NCBI GenBank assembly: GCA_039024315.1 | Contig: JBCCQN010000146.1 | Coordinates: forward strand, 1 to 20,553 | Origin: JBCAWW01 sp039024315 | GTDB lineage: Bacteria > Bacteroidota > Bacteroidia > J057 | Direction of reading: 5' to 3' | DNA length: 20,553 nucleotides | Shown here: piece after piece, positions 1 through 7,681 of the stretch | Layout: the number at the start of each line of letters is the position of its first letter | How positions within the stretch are numbered: the first letter of the stretch is position 1 | The notes under the pieces: generated by a model | What the model was told of the DNA's origin: nothing | The model's input: only the letters and a program-made list of their open reading frames with translations | Databases searched by the model: none | Made by a program: the position numbers and the translations under genes

Positions 1-17
1 ATTTGATCGCTCATGTT

Positions 18-76
18 AAACTGGTTAGAATAGATTTGAGTGGTATTAAATCTCTAAACTAACCAGTTTTTCTTTT
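18..76 (+). terminator. Rho-independent terminator of an off-window gene
   Basis: An 11-bp stem (18-28 pairs with 59-69, AAACTGGTTAG against CTAACCAGTTT) encloses a second inner pairing (AGATTT 32-37 with AAATCT 48-53). It is followed directly by a T-rich run (67-76). The T tract lies on the + strand side, so it should end transcription of a + strand gene lying left of the window. Confidence 0.7.
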
Positions 77-103
77 AGGAAACACCCTTAGCTTGACGCG
101 AAT

Positions 104-236
104 ACGATAGCTATCGGGAGCGCGGAACGATTATTCTTTGCCTTGGCATCGGCATGTAGCGGCGCATAATTATGCGCCGCTACGATTTTGCAAATCGATA
201 CGATTAGAGATAAGCGTTCTGCGCAGCAGTAAACCC
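104..236. repeat. Composite palindromic repeat element, copy 1
   Basis: The element reads left to right: CGATAGCTATCGGG palindrome (104-117), a GCGCGGAACG left arm (120-129), a perfect 28-bp palindrome beginning GTAGCGGCGC (156-183), the conserved stretch GATTTTGCAAATC, then a right arm ATAAGCGTTCTGCGCAGCAG (210-229) followed by TAAACCC. The left and right arms are imperfect inverted repeats of each other. The same order of parts recurs at 9457-9574. Half copies occur elsewhere in the window. It fills the gap between the terminator at 18-76 and the sulfatase stop. Confidence 0.8.
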
Positions 237-243
237 CCACCGA

Positions 244-1827
244 CTACGCCTTTTTGAAAAATACTTTCCTGAGCTTAAGTAAGCCCCAAATCACTAATCC
301 TAGCACCCCCAAAATCAGCAAGCCCGCGATATAAAGACTGCTATGAATGGGCCCAGAAACCCTACCCTCAAGGCCCGCAAAAGGCTCTCGGTCTATCTCG
401 CCGCCGAATTTGTCGGGATCGATGAATACTTTCCAAAGCGGATCGTCGATGGGCTCGCCCCGAGGAAAGGCCAAGAGCTCAGCCTTTAGTTCCTTGACCA
501 TATCTGGGTATTGGGATGCTAGATCCATTGTCTCGGTGGAGTCTGTATCGACTTGGTAAAGTTGGACCTCCCCTTCTTCGTTTAGGATCAGCTTCCAATC
601 GCCTTTGAAGTAGGCTTGCTGGGATTTGGCAACCGTGACATAAGGCTTGGCGAGAGCGTCCTCCTGCTTTTGTAAATAGGCCCATTGGCTCATGCCATCA
701 ACTTCGATAGTATCAAAGTTTTCTAAACCAACCGCCACAACTAGAGTTGGCAGGACATCATTGACGGTAATGCGATGATCGACTTTTTGGGCAGGGGCCA
801 ACTGAGGCGCGTAAATGAAGGAAGGTACTCGCAGGCCGCCTTCATAGACAGTACCTTTACCTCCGCGTAAGGGGCTATTATCAGCAGCGCTGTTGACATA
901 GCTGTCCCTTAAAAACTCCCAAAAGGGAAAGGGCAAAGGAGTCCCCCAAACATCAGCAAACTGCATAAGGGGCTCGGAGACATCTTTTGGGGCTGCTTCT
1001 AGGTTGAGGCCGCCATTGTCGCTCATAAACCAGATGATGCTATTGCTTAGCTGCCCTGTAGCCTCCAGAGTCTCGATTAGTTTTTGGATTCCTTTGTCGA
1101 CTTCGCTGACCATGGCGGCATGGAGTTGGCGATTTGAATCCTTGATATGATTGTAGGCGACCACGCTTTCGTGGGGGGCTTCATTGGGCATATGCGGTGC
1201 GGCATAGCAGAGTTCTAGGAATAATGGTTGATCAGTCTGGCTTTGCAGGATTTTTATGGCTTCATCCGTGAGTAGATGGGTGGAATAGCCCTCTTCGACT
1301 ATTGTTTGACCATCTCGCTGCCAATCCAGGGATCCGCCATGCACATGATTGTAATGTCCAATCCCACCCGTCAAGTAGCCATAAAAATGATCAAAGCCAC
1401 GATTATATGGCCAATACTCTTTTTGATATCGGCCTAAGTGCCATTTGCCTACCAAATGTGTAGCGTAGCCTTTATCCTTGAAGTATTGAGGCATGATTTT
1501 CTCGGAGAGCGGTAGGCCACGGACGTTGTTCTTACCGATGGGGTTGATTACGCCCAAGCGTAGCGCGGTCTTGCCCGTCAGCAAAGAACTTCGCGTTGGG
1601 GTACAAGCAGAATGCACGTAAAAACGATTGAGTTCTACGCCTTCTCGGGCGAGACGATCAAGGGTAGGTGTTTGGATTTCGCTGCCATGATAGCTGACAT
1701 CATTCCAACCCATATCGTCTACGACAATCAGGATGACATTGGGCGGGGCTTGACTGAGGCTATCCTGTGCTTGCAGCAGAAGGCCAGCGAAGAGCTGAAA
1801 AACGATAATTAGCGAAAGATACTTCAT
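244..1827 (-). CDS. Sulfatase (arylsulfatase-like), secreted and membrane-anchored
   Basis: A 527-residue type I sulfatase, predicted to hydrolyse sulfate esters, perhaps of sulfated polysaccharides or arylsulfates. The visible family signatures are the metal-binding VVDD near residue 37, the formylglycine motif C-T-P-T-R (Cys75, the residue oxidised by a maturase), G-K-W-H-L-G around 127-132, and S-D-N-G-G for the second metal half-site. The start was set at 1827 because it begins a typical signal peptide (MKYLSLIIVFQLFAGLLLQAQ-like). Reading could extend upstream to 1929, but that would bury the signal. A hydrophobic helix near residues 499-518 followed by a basic tail (KLRKVFFKKA) suggests a C-terminal membrane anchor, which is less usual for soluble sulfatases. 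It lies downstream of the FAD enzyme on the same strand with a gap of about 120 bp, so it may be co-transcribed. The exact substrate cannot be told from sequence. Confidence 0.9.
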   Translation of the reverse strand: MKYLSLIIVFQLFAGLLLQAQDSLSQAPPNVILIVVDDMGWNDVSYHGSEIQTPTLDRLAREGVELNRFYVHSACTPTRSSLLTGKTALRLGVINPIGKNNVRGLPLSEKIMPQYFKDKGYATHLVGKWHLGRYQKEYWPYNRGFDHFYGYLTGGIGHYNHVHGGSLDWQRDGQTIVEEGYSTHLLTDEAIKILQSQTDQPLFLELCYAAPHMPNEAPHESVVAYNHIKDSNRQLHAAMVSEVDKGIQKLIETLEATGQLSNSIIWFMSDNGGLNLEAAPKDVSEPLMQFADVWGTPLPFPFWEFLRDSYVNSAADNSPLRGGKGTVYEGGLRVPSFIYAPQLAPAQKVDHRITVNDVLPTLVVAVGLENFDTIEVDGMSQWAYLQKQEDALAKPYVTVAKSQQAYFKGDWKLILNEEGEVQLYQVDTDSTETMDLASQYPDMVKELKAELLAFPRGEPIDDPLWKVFIDPDKFGGEIDREPFAGLEGRVSGPIHSSLYIAGLLILGVLGLVIWGLLKLRKVFFKKA

Positions 1828-1896
1828 GTATTGATCCTGTTGAGGCAGATGTTGATACTGAAAATCAGGCGATAAGTAGCTGATATAAGGGGGGAT

Positions 1897-1919
1897 GGTT
1901 TGCTGCTTCGCGCAAATTT
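1897..1919. repeat. Degenerate half copy of the GCG(TTC)TGCGAAGCAG repeat
   Basis: On the - strand this stretch reads TTTGCGCGAAGCAGCAAACC. It resembles the right arm plus tail (TTCTGCGAAGCAGTAAACC) of the repeat family seen at 210-236 and 9549-9574. It lies in the gap between the FAD enzyme gene and the sulfatase start. The match is partial. Confidence 0.4.
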
Positions 1920-1946
1920 GTTTTCGCAAAGACTGGCAATCCCTTT

Positions 1947-4076
1947 TTATTCAGGTTTACTGTGCCATTCGTAGAAGATGCCTCCTGGGTCCCTTTGGGA
2001 GCGGATTTGTTGGACCTTTGCTAGATTTTCCTGCGACATGAAGGACGCAGTACGTTTGTGTAAGGCTTCGTCCGCTAATTGCATGCCGGTAGAGAGGTGT
2101 TCCATTTGCCGCAAGGTATCGCTGGCCCAGTCGCCATAAAGACCGGTATCGGCTGGATTTTCCCAACAGCTGTAAAGGGAAATGTAAATGTTATCCTCTT
2201 TGCCGTAGGCCATGTCGGTAGAGAGTTCGCCTGGATGCCAGTTGAGCCAGAGCATATGTGAGGGTGGCGGCGGGAGGGTATCGGCGATCTGTTGCAGATA
2301 AGGAATCAAGTCATCGATGGAGGCATGAGTCCACATATTGTCAACGCCCCAGCAGTAATTTTCTGGATAGTGAGACATGGCAGTTTTGTAGAGCATATCT
2401 ATGCCGGGGTTGATGGCAGGAGTTTTGATGATAGCTTTATTGGCAATAGGGCTATTTTTCATGAAGGCTTTTGCTTCCTCAAATTCATCTTTGGTATCAG
2501 CAAAAATGGGCGCAATGGCTTCAATGCCAGGACCGAGTAGGTTGAGCATATTTTTGCTCATGAGCATTTGAAACTCAACGGCTTTGGGGATCTCCGGTCC
2601 TACTTCATAGGCCCAACGATAAACATGCTCCAAGTGCTTGATCGCAAAATCATGGACGATCACTGCTCGATATTTGGGTAAATTGTGGACGCGTAGATAA
2701 AACTTGACGACAATCCCGAAGAAGCCCGGGCCCGAACCTCGAGCCGCCCAATACAAGTCCGAATTGGTATTGGCATCGGCATAGACTAGTTCCCCATCGG
2801 CGGTTACGATATCTAAACCCAAGACACTCTCACAGGCTAAGCCAAGTTTGCGACCATTCCAGCCATAGCCGCCTTGGAGGAGGTAACCCCCTAGACAGAC
2901 TCCTTGGCAGTGGCCGGCTGGGAAAAACAGATTTTCTTTGTAGAGGGCTTTCATCAAGACGCTGCCTTCGACGGCTGGGCCAGCCTCAGCGGTTTTCGCT
3001 TCGGGATTTAGGGTGTACTGATTGAAGTGCTTGAGATCGATCAGAAGACAATCCTCGCGGATAAAATTCGCACTAAAACTATGGCCTCCTGAGGTCATGG
3101 TGATTCTCCGACCTACCTTCTTGGCATATCTCACCACATTGATGACTTCCTCTACCGTCTTGGGTTCATAAATGCTAGCGGGTCTCTGGCTTAGAGGAGC
3201 CTTGTTGAAGAGTGTCGCCATGACCATATCTTCAAAACCAGCCTCTCCTCTATTGAGGCTAGCCCCACTGATCTGAATCTCATTCTTGACGTACTGCTGG
3301 TACAAAGCGGGTAAAATGGAAGCAAGGTGGCTCATTTCCTCGGCACAGTGTTGCAGTAAGTCTTGGGCAAAGTTTTTGGGCAAGGACTTAAATTTCTGCA
3401 TGACCTTGACTGCTGCCTTATTGAGAATATTATTGTGGCGAGCCGCTACATACTTACCGTTCATCCAGAAGCGGGAACGCATTTCAACTCCTGCGGCAGT
3501 ACGTCTCACTTGGTGAACTAAAAAGCCATAGTCTACTGGTAGACTGGGATGCCCAATGCGAGCGCAGATATAAACGGCCTTTTCTGGATGGTTGATAGCC
3601 TCATAAGAAAAGCCAAAATCCAAAGGAGATTTAAATTGGATGGCGGCTTCGAAAATATTATCCCCTATGTACTCTTCGATAATCGAATTGCGACCGATAT
3701 AGCAATTAGTATCTTGACCATCTTCCCATTTGGCGCTGAGGTGGGCTTGGGGATGCCATAATTTATAGCGCTGATCCTCCGAACCATGCCAGCCAAACCA
3801 CCAATCCCACATTTCTGGACTGTTGTGAGGTAAAATGGTTTTGACCGCAATGGCAATACTACCATCCTCTGCGATTGAAAAGCCGTTTTCTAGCGCGAGA
3901 TCTCCCGCATCTTCTAAGCGGCTCATTTGATCGATATCGAGCAGGCTACCCCATGGAAGGGCTGTTTGTAAGCTAGCGCTTACGTGATCACTCACCGCAG
4001 TCATTTGTTCGCGGTAAAATGGACCGTATTCTGACTGTAAATCAGTCGCTTGAAATCCTAGTGTTGCTTTTGCCAT
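1947..4076 (-). CDS. PhlG-like hydrolase / BBE-like FAD oxidase fusion (copy A)
   Basis: This 709-residue protein has no signal peptide and two recognisable halves. Residues 1 to about 265 resemble the DAPG hydrolase PhlG (zinc-dependent, Bet v1-like fold, cleaves a C-C bond of 2,4-diacetylphloroglucinol). They carry MWDWWFGWHGS, Tyr104, His112, Glu143, His188 and His243-x3-Glu247. The Tyr-to-His (8) and His-to-Glu (31) spacings match those I recall for PhlG. Residues about 298-709 are a PCMH-type FAD domain with a berberine-bridge C-terminus. His332 in SGGHS and Cys390 in PAGHCQGVC align with the histidyl and cysteinyl attachment sites of bicovalent flavin oxidases. A C-terminal R-D-P-x-G-x-F replaces the usual BBE tail. 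The start is the first ATG after a strong promoter. The protein is a close paralog of the product of 5449-7581. Reaction and substrate are unknown; an aromatic or acylphenol substrate is inference. Confidence 0.85.
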   Translation of the reverse strand: MAKATLGFQATDLQSEYGPFYREQMTAVSDHVSASLQTALPWGSLLDIDQMSRLEDAGDLALENGFSIAEDGSIAIAVKTILPHNSPEMWDWWFGWHGSEDQRYKLWHPQAHLSAKWEDGQDTNCYIGRNSIIEEYIGDNIFEAAIQFKSPLDFGFSYEAINHPEKAVYICARIGHPSLPVDYGFLVHQVRRTAAGVEMRSRFWMNGKYVAARHNNILNKAAVKVMQKFKSLPKNFAQDLLQHCAEEMSHLASILPALYQQYVKNEIQISGASLNRGEAGFEDMVMATLFNKAPLSQRPASIYEPKTVEEVINVVRYAKKVGRRITMTSGGHSFSANFIREDCLLIDLKHFNQYTLNPEAKTAEAGPAVEGSVLMKALYKENLFFPAGHCQGVCLGGYLLQGGYGWNGRKLGLACESVLGLDIVTADGELVYADANTNSDLYWAARGSGPGFFGIVVKFYLRVHNLPKYRAVIVHDFAIKHLEHVYRWAYEVGPEIPKAVEFQMLMSKNMLNLLGPGIEAIAPIFADTKDEFEEAKAFMKNSPIANKAIIKTPAINPGIDMLYKTAMSHYPENYCWGVDNMWTHASIDDLIPYLQQIADTLPPPPSHMLWLNWHPGELSTDMAYGKEDNIYISLYSCWENPADTGLYGDWASDTLRQMEHLSTGMQLADEALHKRTASFMSQENLAKVQQIRSQRDPGGIFYEWHSKPE

Positions 4077-4098
4077 TGTTCTGTTTATTGAGTTATGG

Positions 4099-4106
4099 CA
4101 AAATTA
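4099..4106 (-). promoter_or_regulatory. -7 promoter box TAATTTTG
   Basis: The - strand reads TAATTTTG, an exact fit to the Bacteroidota -7 consensus TAnnTTTG, and lies 22 nt before the enzyme start codon. The equivalent box before the second enzyme gene is TACTTTTG at the same relative place, which supports it. Confidence 0.75.
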
Positions 4107-4125
4107 GAGGGGGGCTTTTTCTAGG

Positions 4126-4145
4126 ATCTTGAATTAATTCAAGAT
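4126..4145. promoter_or_regulatory. Perfect 20-bp palindrome, candidate Crp/Fnr-type operator (copy A)
   Basis: ATCTTGAATTAATTCAAGAT is fully palindromic and contains TTGA-N6-TCAA half-sites, close in form to Fnr/Crp boxes. It ends about 20 nt upstream of the -7 box, so its centre falls near -40. That is the class II activator position for Crp-family proteins. A near-identical palindrome lies at the same place before the paralogous enzyme gene. The likely ligand is the adjacent Crp/Fnr protein (inference). Confidence 0.65.
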
Positions 4146-4176
4146 TTTCTCACAGCAACAAAAAATTGAAAGTATC

Positions 4177-4776
4177 TCAGGATTTTTTCTTGAGCTTGCT
4201 CAACCATTCAGAGGAGATACCGCAAAACTCGGCGATATATTTAGAGGGGACGGATTTGATTACAGAAGGCATTTCTTCAATTACGAAATCGTACTTTTCC
4301 TTCGAAGAATAGGCAATCAGTTTGGTTTTGAGTTCATTTTCTTCCGTCAGGGCCGTGATGACGACATCGTGATAAAAACGGCCAAAATATTGATCCTCTT
4401 GTTTGAGGTCATCCACGATAATTTTGGGCAAGGCTACTACGATGGAGTCCGTGATGGCTTTTAGCTCACAATTTGTTGGCTTTTGGGTAAAATAACTATC
4501 CAGACAGGTCATAACTGGATGCAAGTCGGTAAGAAAAAAATTAATGGTCTTCGCCTCCCCCTTTTTTTCGTGGATGTAGCGGCAGACAAAGCCGCCTTTG
4601 ACGATCACATAGACATGTCGACAGACCTCTCCGGGGATAATGAGCGCTTCTTTGGATTTGATCCGCTGGACCTTGATGGTCTTTTGGATGCGCAGAATAC
4701 TCTCCTCTTTCACCTTTAAAAATTGGAGGTTTTGCAAATAGTTACTGATAAATAGATCGACAGTATCCTGCTTCAT
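4177..4776 (-). CDS. Crp/Fnr-family transcriptional regulator (copy A)
   Basis: A 199-residue regulator with an N-terminal cyclic-nucleotide-binding-type beta-barrel (about 35-125; LIIPGEVCRHVYVIVKGG is the typical roll entry). A central helix follows, and then a short C-terminal helix-turn-helix (about 165-197; PSKYIAEFCGISSEWLSKL). The compact HTH and this length are usual for Bacteroidota members of the family. The effector cannot be predicted, and no iron-sulfur cysteine cluster of Fnr type is evident. It sits immediately upstream of the FAD fusion gene on the same strand with a 100-bp gap that holds the palindrome and promoter. It probably controls that gene. It is paralogous to the protein at 7682-8281 (about two thirds identical by eye, with the HTH nearly identical). 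Confidence 0.9.
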   Translation of the reverse strand: MKQDTVDLFISNYLQNLQFLKVKEESILRIQKTIKVQRIKSKEALIIPGEVCRHVYVIVKGGFVCRYIHEKKGEAKTINFFLTDLHPVMTCLDSYFTQKPTNCELKAITDSIVVALPKIIVDDLKQEDQYFGRFYHDVVITALTEENELKTKLIAYSSKEKYDFVIEEMPSVIKSVPSKYIAEFCGISSEWLSKLKKKS

Positions 4777-4787
4777 AAGTCATCATA

Positions 4788-4800
4788 GCTTAGGCTAAGC
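4788..4800. promoter_or_regulatory. Short inverted repeat in the regulator leader
   Basis: GCTTAG-G-CTAAGC is a 13-bp inverted repeat 12 bp upstream of the regulator start. It could be an operator or simply a weak RNA hairpin. It is not shared with the paralogous regulator gene, so support is limited. Confidence 0.25.
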
Positions 4801-4854
4801 GTAGATGACAAGATAAGGAAGCATTATAGTTTTTGTGAAATGAAACTGATGGGG

Positions 4855-4874
4855 ATAAGCGTTCTGCGAAGCAG
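4855..4874 (+). repeat. Repeat half-element ATAAGCGTTCTGCGAAGCAG
   Basis: Right-arm copy of the interspersed palindromic family. A second copy in the same direction follows at 4956-4974, so the pair brackets about 80 bp that contain a hairpin (4902-4934). Confidence 0.8.
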
Positions 4875-4901
4875 AGAAAAGCCCTAAAGATGCTTCGGCG
4901 G

Positions 4902-4934
4902 GGCTCAGCAGGACAATTTTTGTCTTATTGAGCC
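4902..4934. other. Hairpin between two direct repeat copies
   Basis: GGCTC (4902-4906) pairs with GAGCC (4930-4934), and AGGACAA pairs with TTGTCTT inside (one G-T pair). There is no long T run on either side, so it is not a clear terminator, although it lies just past the stop of the small membrane-protein gene on the - strand. Confidence 0.5.
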
Positions 4935-4955
4935 TTCCAAAATGTCTTTAAAGAG

Positions 4956-4974
4956 ATAAGCGTTCTGCGAAGCA
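4956..4974 (+). repeat. Repeat half-element ATAAGCGTTCTGCGAAGCA
   Basis: Second right-arm copy in this gap, in the same orientation as 4855-4874. It ends 7 bp from the stop of the membrane-protein gene. Confidence 0.8.
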
Positions 4975-4981
4975 ATAAAAC

Positions 4982-5371
4982 TCAAGAAGATAAAAGCTGT
5001 TTACGATAAATCTGCTGGGAGATAAGCGTAACTCCTAAGCATCCAACGGCTAATAGAATGGGGCTAGGACCAAACATTAAGATTAGGGATAGGGCCCAAA
5101 AGGTAGCGCCAAAGCCGGCTGCGAAGCGGTAGTCAAAATTCAGGCCATAGAGCAAGAGGCTAAGGAAGAGAAAACAGGTTTTCGACCAATAAACCTTATT
5201 GGCGTCGACGAGCATTTCGGCTGGGCTAGTGGCAGCGCTGTAGGTGGCAAAGATGTTGATTCCTTCGCCAAACCAGAGGCGTATGCTCATATTGAGGATG
5301 AGGTAGAGATAGCCGATTACGAGTAGATAGAAGACCCAATCGGTCCGAATTTGGTAGCGAAGATTTTTCAT
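4982..5371 (-). CDS. Small integral membrane protein of unknown function
   Basis: A 129-residue protein with about four hydrophobic segments (near residues 12-30, 63-77, 84-100 and 103-118) and a positively charged tail (YRKQLLSS). No known family was recognised; the topology vaguely recalls small DoxX-like or other four-helix membrane proteins, but no diagnostic motif is present. It stands between the two regulator-enzyme modules on the same strand. A hairpin lies upstream (5392-5425) and two repeat copies lie downstream, so it may be a separate unit. It has no counterpart in the other module. It could be an insertion between duplicated modules or a component carried by only one copy. Confidence 0.7.
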   Translation of the reverse strand: MKNLRYQIRTDWVFYLLVIGYLYLILNMSIRLWFGEGINIFATYSAATSPAEMLVDANKVYWSKTCFLFLSLLLYGLNFDYRFAAGFGATFWALSLILMFGPSPILLAVGCLGVTLISQQIYRKQLLSS

Positions 5372-5385
5372 GATAGCTCAAGCTC

Positions 5386-5425
5386 AGAAATAAGGGCGAT
5401 TGACAGAGAGTTGCCAATCGCCTTT
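5386..5425 (-). terminator. Hairpin terminator after the second FAD enzyme gene
   Basis: GGCGATTG (5395-5402) pairs with CAATCGCC (5415-5422), extended by A-T and G-T pairs. Read on the - strand the stem is followed by TTATTT. It lies 24 bp past the stop of the enzyme gene at 5449-7581. A short T run also exists on the + strand side, so it could work both ways. Confidence 0.55.
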
Positions 5426-5448
5426 TGTTACATCTTAATAGTCAAGAT

Positions 5449-7581
5449 TTATTCAGGTTTGCTGTGCCACTCGTGGAAGAGGCCGCTGGGATCTCTTTGA
5501 GAGCGAATCAGTTGGACTTTTTCTAGCTTTTCGGGAGCCATAAAAGAGTCGGTACGCTTATGCAGACCTTCATCGGCCAATTGTATTCCAGAAGAAAGGT
5601 GCTGCATCTTTTTGAGTATATCACTGGCCCAGTTGCCGTATTTTGAGGTATCAGCGGGGTCTTTCCAGCAACTATAAAGAGAGAGGTACACATTGTCTTC
5701 CTTGCTATAGGCCATATCTTCAGATAGTTCACCTGGGTGCCAGTTGAGCCACAAAAAGTGAGCAGGCGCTGGAGGTAAGGTTTCAGAAATCTTTTTGATA
5801 TGTGGCAGCAACTCATCTATGCTGGCGTGGGTCCAGATGTTATCCACGCCCCAGCAATAATCTTCTGGATAGTGAGACATGACGGTTTTGTAAAGCATAT
5901 CAATGCCCCAGTCCATGACGGGAGTCCGGATCATGGCCTTTTTGGCGATTGGACTGTTTTTCATGAAGGCCTGTGCCTCCTCAAACTCATCTCTGGTATC
6001 AGCAAAAATAGGAGCTGCTGCTTCGATGCCGGGGCCGAGGATGCCCATCATATTTCGATTCATCGCCATTTGAAACTCTACTGCCTTAGGGATTGAGGGT
6101 CCCACATCATAGGCCCAGCGATAAACATCTTCTAGATGTTTCATCCTAAAGTCATGGACGATAACAGCTCGGTATTTAGGCAGATCGTAAACGTTGAGAT
6201 AAAACTTCACTACGATGCCAAAGAAGCCGGGACCTGCGCCTCTAGCCGCCCAGAACATATCTGCGTTAGTATTGGGATCTGCGTATATCAACTCTCCGTC
6301 CGCTGTGATGATATCTAGGCCACGCACACTCTCACAAGCGATCCCCAACTTACGTCCATTCCAGCCATAGCCGCCTTGGAGGAGATACCCACCGAGGCAT
6401 ACGCCCTGACAATGGCCCGCCGGGAAAAATAAATCGTTTTTATAAAGCGCCTTCATCAAATCACTACCTCCTACCCCAGGCCCTGCTTCGGCGGTTTTTT
6501 CTTCGATATTGACACTAAACTGATTGAAATGCTTCATATCAATCAGGAGACAATCATCACGCAAGAAATTAGCGCTAAAGCTATGCCCACCCGAGGTAAT
6601 GGTAATTCTGCGGCCGACCTTTTTGGCATGCCTTACCACATTGATGATATCTTCTACCGTTTTGGGTTCATAGATGCTGGCGGGTCTGCGGTTGACGGGC
6701 GTTTTACTGAAGAGGGTCGCCATCACTGCTTTCTCAAAGTTTTCGTCTCCCTTATGGATCGTTTTGCCAGCAATAGCTAGGGTATCGTCTTGGGCAAATG
6801 TTTGATAAAGCTCAGGTAAGATGCCGGCCAGATGATTCATTTCCTCAGAGCAGTGCTGTAATAAGTCTTGACCAAAGTTTTTGGGCAGAGACTTAAATTG
6901 CTGCATTACTTTGACCGCAGTCTTGTTGAGAATATTGTCATGGCGAGCCGCTACATATTTACCGTTCATCCAGAAGCGCGAACGCATTTCAGCACCCTCA
7001 GCGGTACGTCGGACTTGATGCACTAAATACCCATAGTCCACTGGTAGGCTAGGATGGCCAATTCTGGCGCAGATATAAACTGCTTTTTCTGGATGATTGA
7101 CAGCATCAAAAGAAAAACCAAACTCCAAAGGTGATTTAAATTGGATCGCGGCTTCTAGTACGTTTTCGCCTATGTATTCCTCAATGATGGAATTGCGACC
7201 GATATAGCAGTTGTCGTTGCGACCATCTTCCCATTTGGCGCTGAGGTGAGCTTTAGGGTGCCATAATTTGTAGCGTTGATCTTCAGAACCATGCCAGCCA
7301 AACCACCAGTCCCACATTGCAGGGCTATTGTTGGGGAGCAGTGTTTTTACGGCCACGGCGATACTGCCATCCTCTGCAATAGAAAAGCCTGTTTCTACTG
7401 GCATATCTCCCTCTTTTTCTAAGAGGTTCATTTGGTCGATATCCGCGAGGGTACCCCAAGGGAGCGCCTGCTGTAAGCTGCTGCCTACATGATCATTGAT
7501 GGCAGCCATTTGTTCTTGGTAAAATGGGCCGTACGCTGACTGCAAATCAGTCTCTTTAAATCCTAGAGTTGCTTTTGCCAT
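5449..7581 (-). CDS. PhlG-like hydrolase / BBE-like FAD oxidase fusion (copy B)
   Basis: A 710-residue paralog of the 1947-4076 product, over 80% identical by eye across the hydrolase-like half. All proposed key residues are kept: Tyr104, His112, Glu143, His188 and His243-x3-Glu247 in the PhlG-like domain; His333 (SGGHS) and Cys391 (PAGHC) for bicovalent flavin attachment, shifted by one residue through an insertion in the linker. The linker around residues 262-285 is the most divergent stretch, as expected between two folded domains. No signal peptide is present, so it probably acts in the cytoplasm. It is preceded by its own Crp/Fnr regulator and by the same promoter and palindrome as copy A. 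That all ligands survive in both copies suggests both are active. The substrate is unknown; possibly the two copies divide related substrates or respond to different signals. Confidence 0.85.
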   Translation of the reverse strand: MAKATLGFKETDLQSAYGPFYQEQMAAINDHVGSSLQQALPWGTLADIDQMNLLEKEGDMPVETGFSIAEDGSIAVAVKTLLPNNSPAMWDWWFGWHGSEDQRYKLWHPKAHLSAKWEDGRNDNCYIGRNSIIEEYIGENVLEAAIQFKSPLEFGFSFDAVNHPEKAVYICARIGHPSLPVDYGYLVHQVRRTAEGAEMRSRFWMNGKYVAARHDNILNKTAVKVMQQFKSLPKNFGQDLLQHCSEEMNHLAGILPELYQTFAQDDTLAIAGKTIHKGDENFEKAVMATLFSKTPVNRRPASIYEPKTVEDIINVVRHAKKVGRRITITSGGHSFSANFLRDDCLLIDMKHFNQFSVNIEEKTAEAGPGVGGSDLMKALYKNDLFFPAGHCQGVCLGGYLLQGGYGWNGRKLGIACESVRGLDIITADGELIYADPNTNADMFWAARGAGPGFFGIVVKFYLNVYDLPKYRAVIVHDFRMKHLEDVYRWAYDVGPSIPKAVEFQMAMNRNMMGILGPGIEAAAPIFADTRDEFEEAQAFMKNSPIAKKAMIRTPVMDWGIDMLYKTVMSHYPEDYCWGVDNIWTHASIDELLPHIKKISETLPPAPAHFLWLNWHPGELSEDMAYSKEDNVYLSLYSCWKDPADTSKYGNWASDILKKMQHLSSGIQLADEGLHKRTDSFMAPEKLEKVQLIRSQRDPSGLFHEWHSKPE

Positions 7582-7604
7582 TGTTCTGTTTTTTTGAGTT
7601 ATGA

Positions 7605-7612
7605 CAAAAGTA
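7605..7612 (-). promoter_or_regulatory. -7 promoter box TACTTTTG
   Basis: The - strand reads TACTTTTG, an exact TAnnTTTG match, 23 nt before the start codon of the second fusion enzyme. Position and surroundings (CCCCCTC before, CATAACTCAA after) parallel the box at 4099-4106. Confidence 0.75.
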
Positions 7613-7633
7613 GAGGGGGACTTTTTCTAAAAT

Positions 7634-7649
7634 CTTGAACTAGTACAAG
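7634..7649. promoter_or_regulatory. Near-palindrome, candidate Crp/Fnr-type operator (copy B)
   Basis: CTTGAACTAGTACAAG is palindromic apart from one symmetrical mismatch. It matches the perfect palindrome at 4126-4145 in its outer CTTG/CAAG arms and in its 21-nt distance to the -7 box. The centre (CTAGT against ATTAA) differs, as expected for the unread spacer of a dimeric regulator site. Confidence 0.6.
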
Positions 7650-7681
7650 TTTTTGGGCTTTCGTAAAAAAAGTGTCGGAGC

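Noticed and set aside
1828..1929. Longer sulfatase starting at 1929
   Set aside because: The extra 34 residues precede a clear signal peptide and contain no family sequence.
4855..4974. CRISPR array from the repeated 19-mers
   Set aside because: Only two direct copies, no regular spacers, no cas genes, and the same unit is scattered singly across the window.
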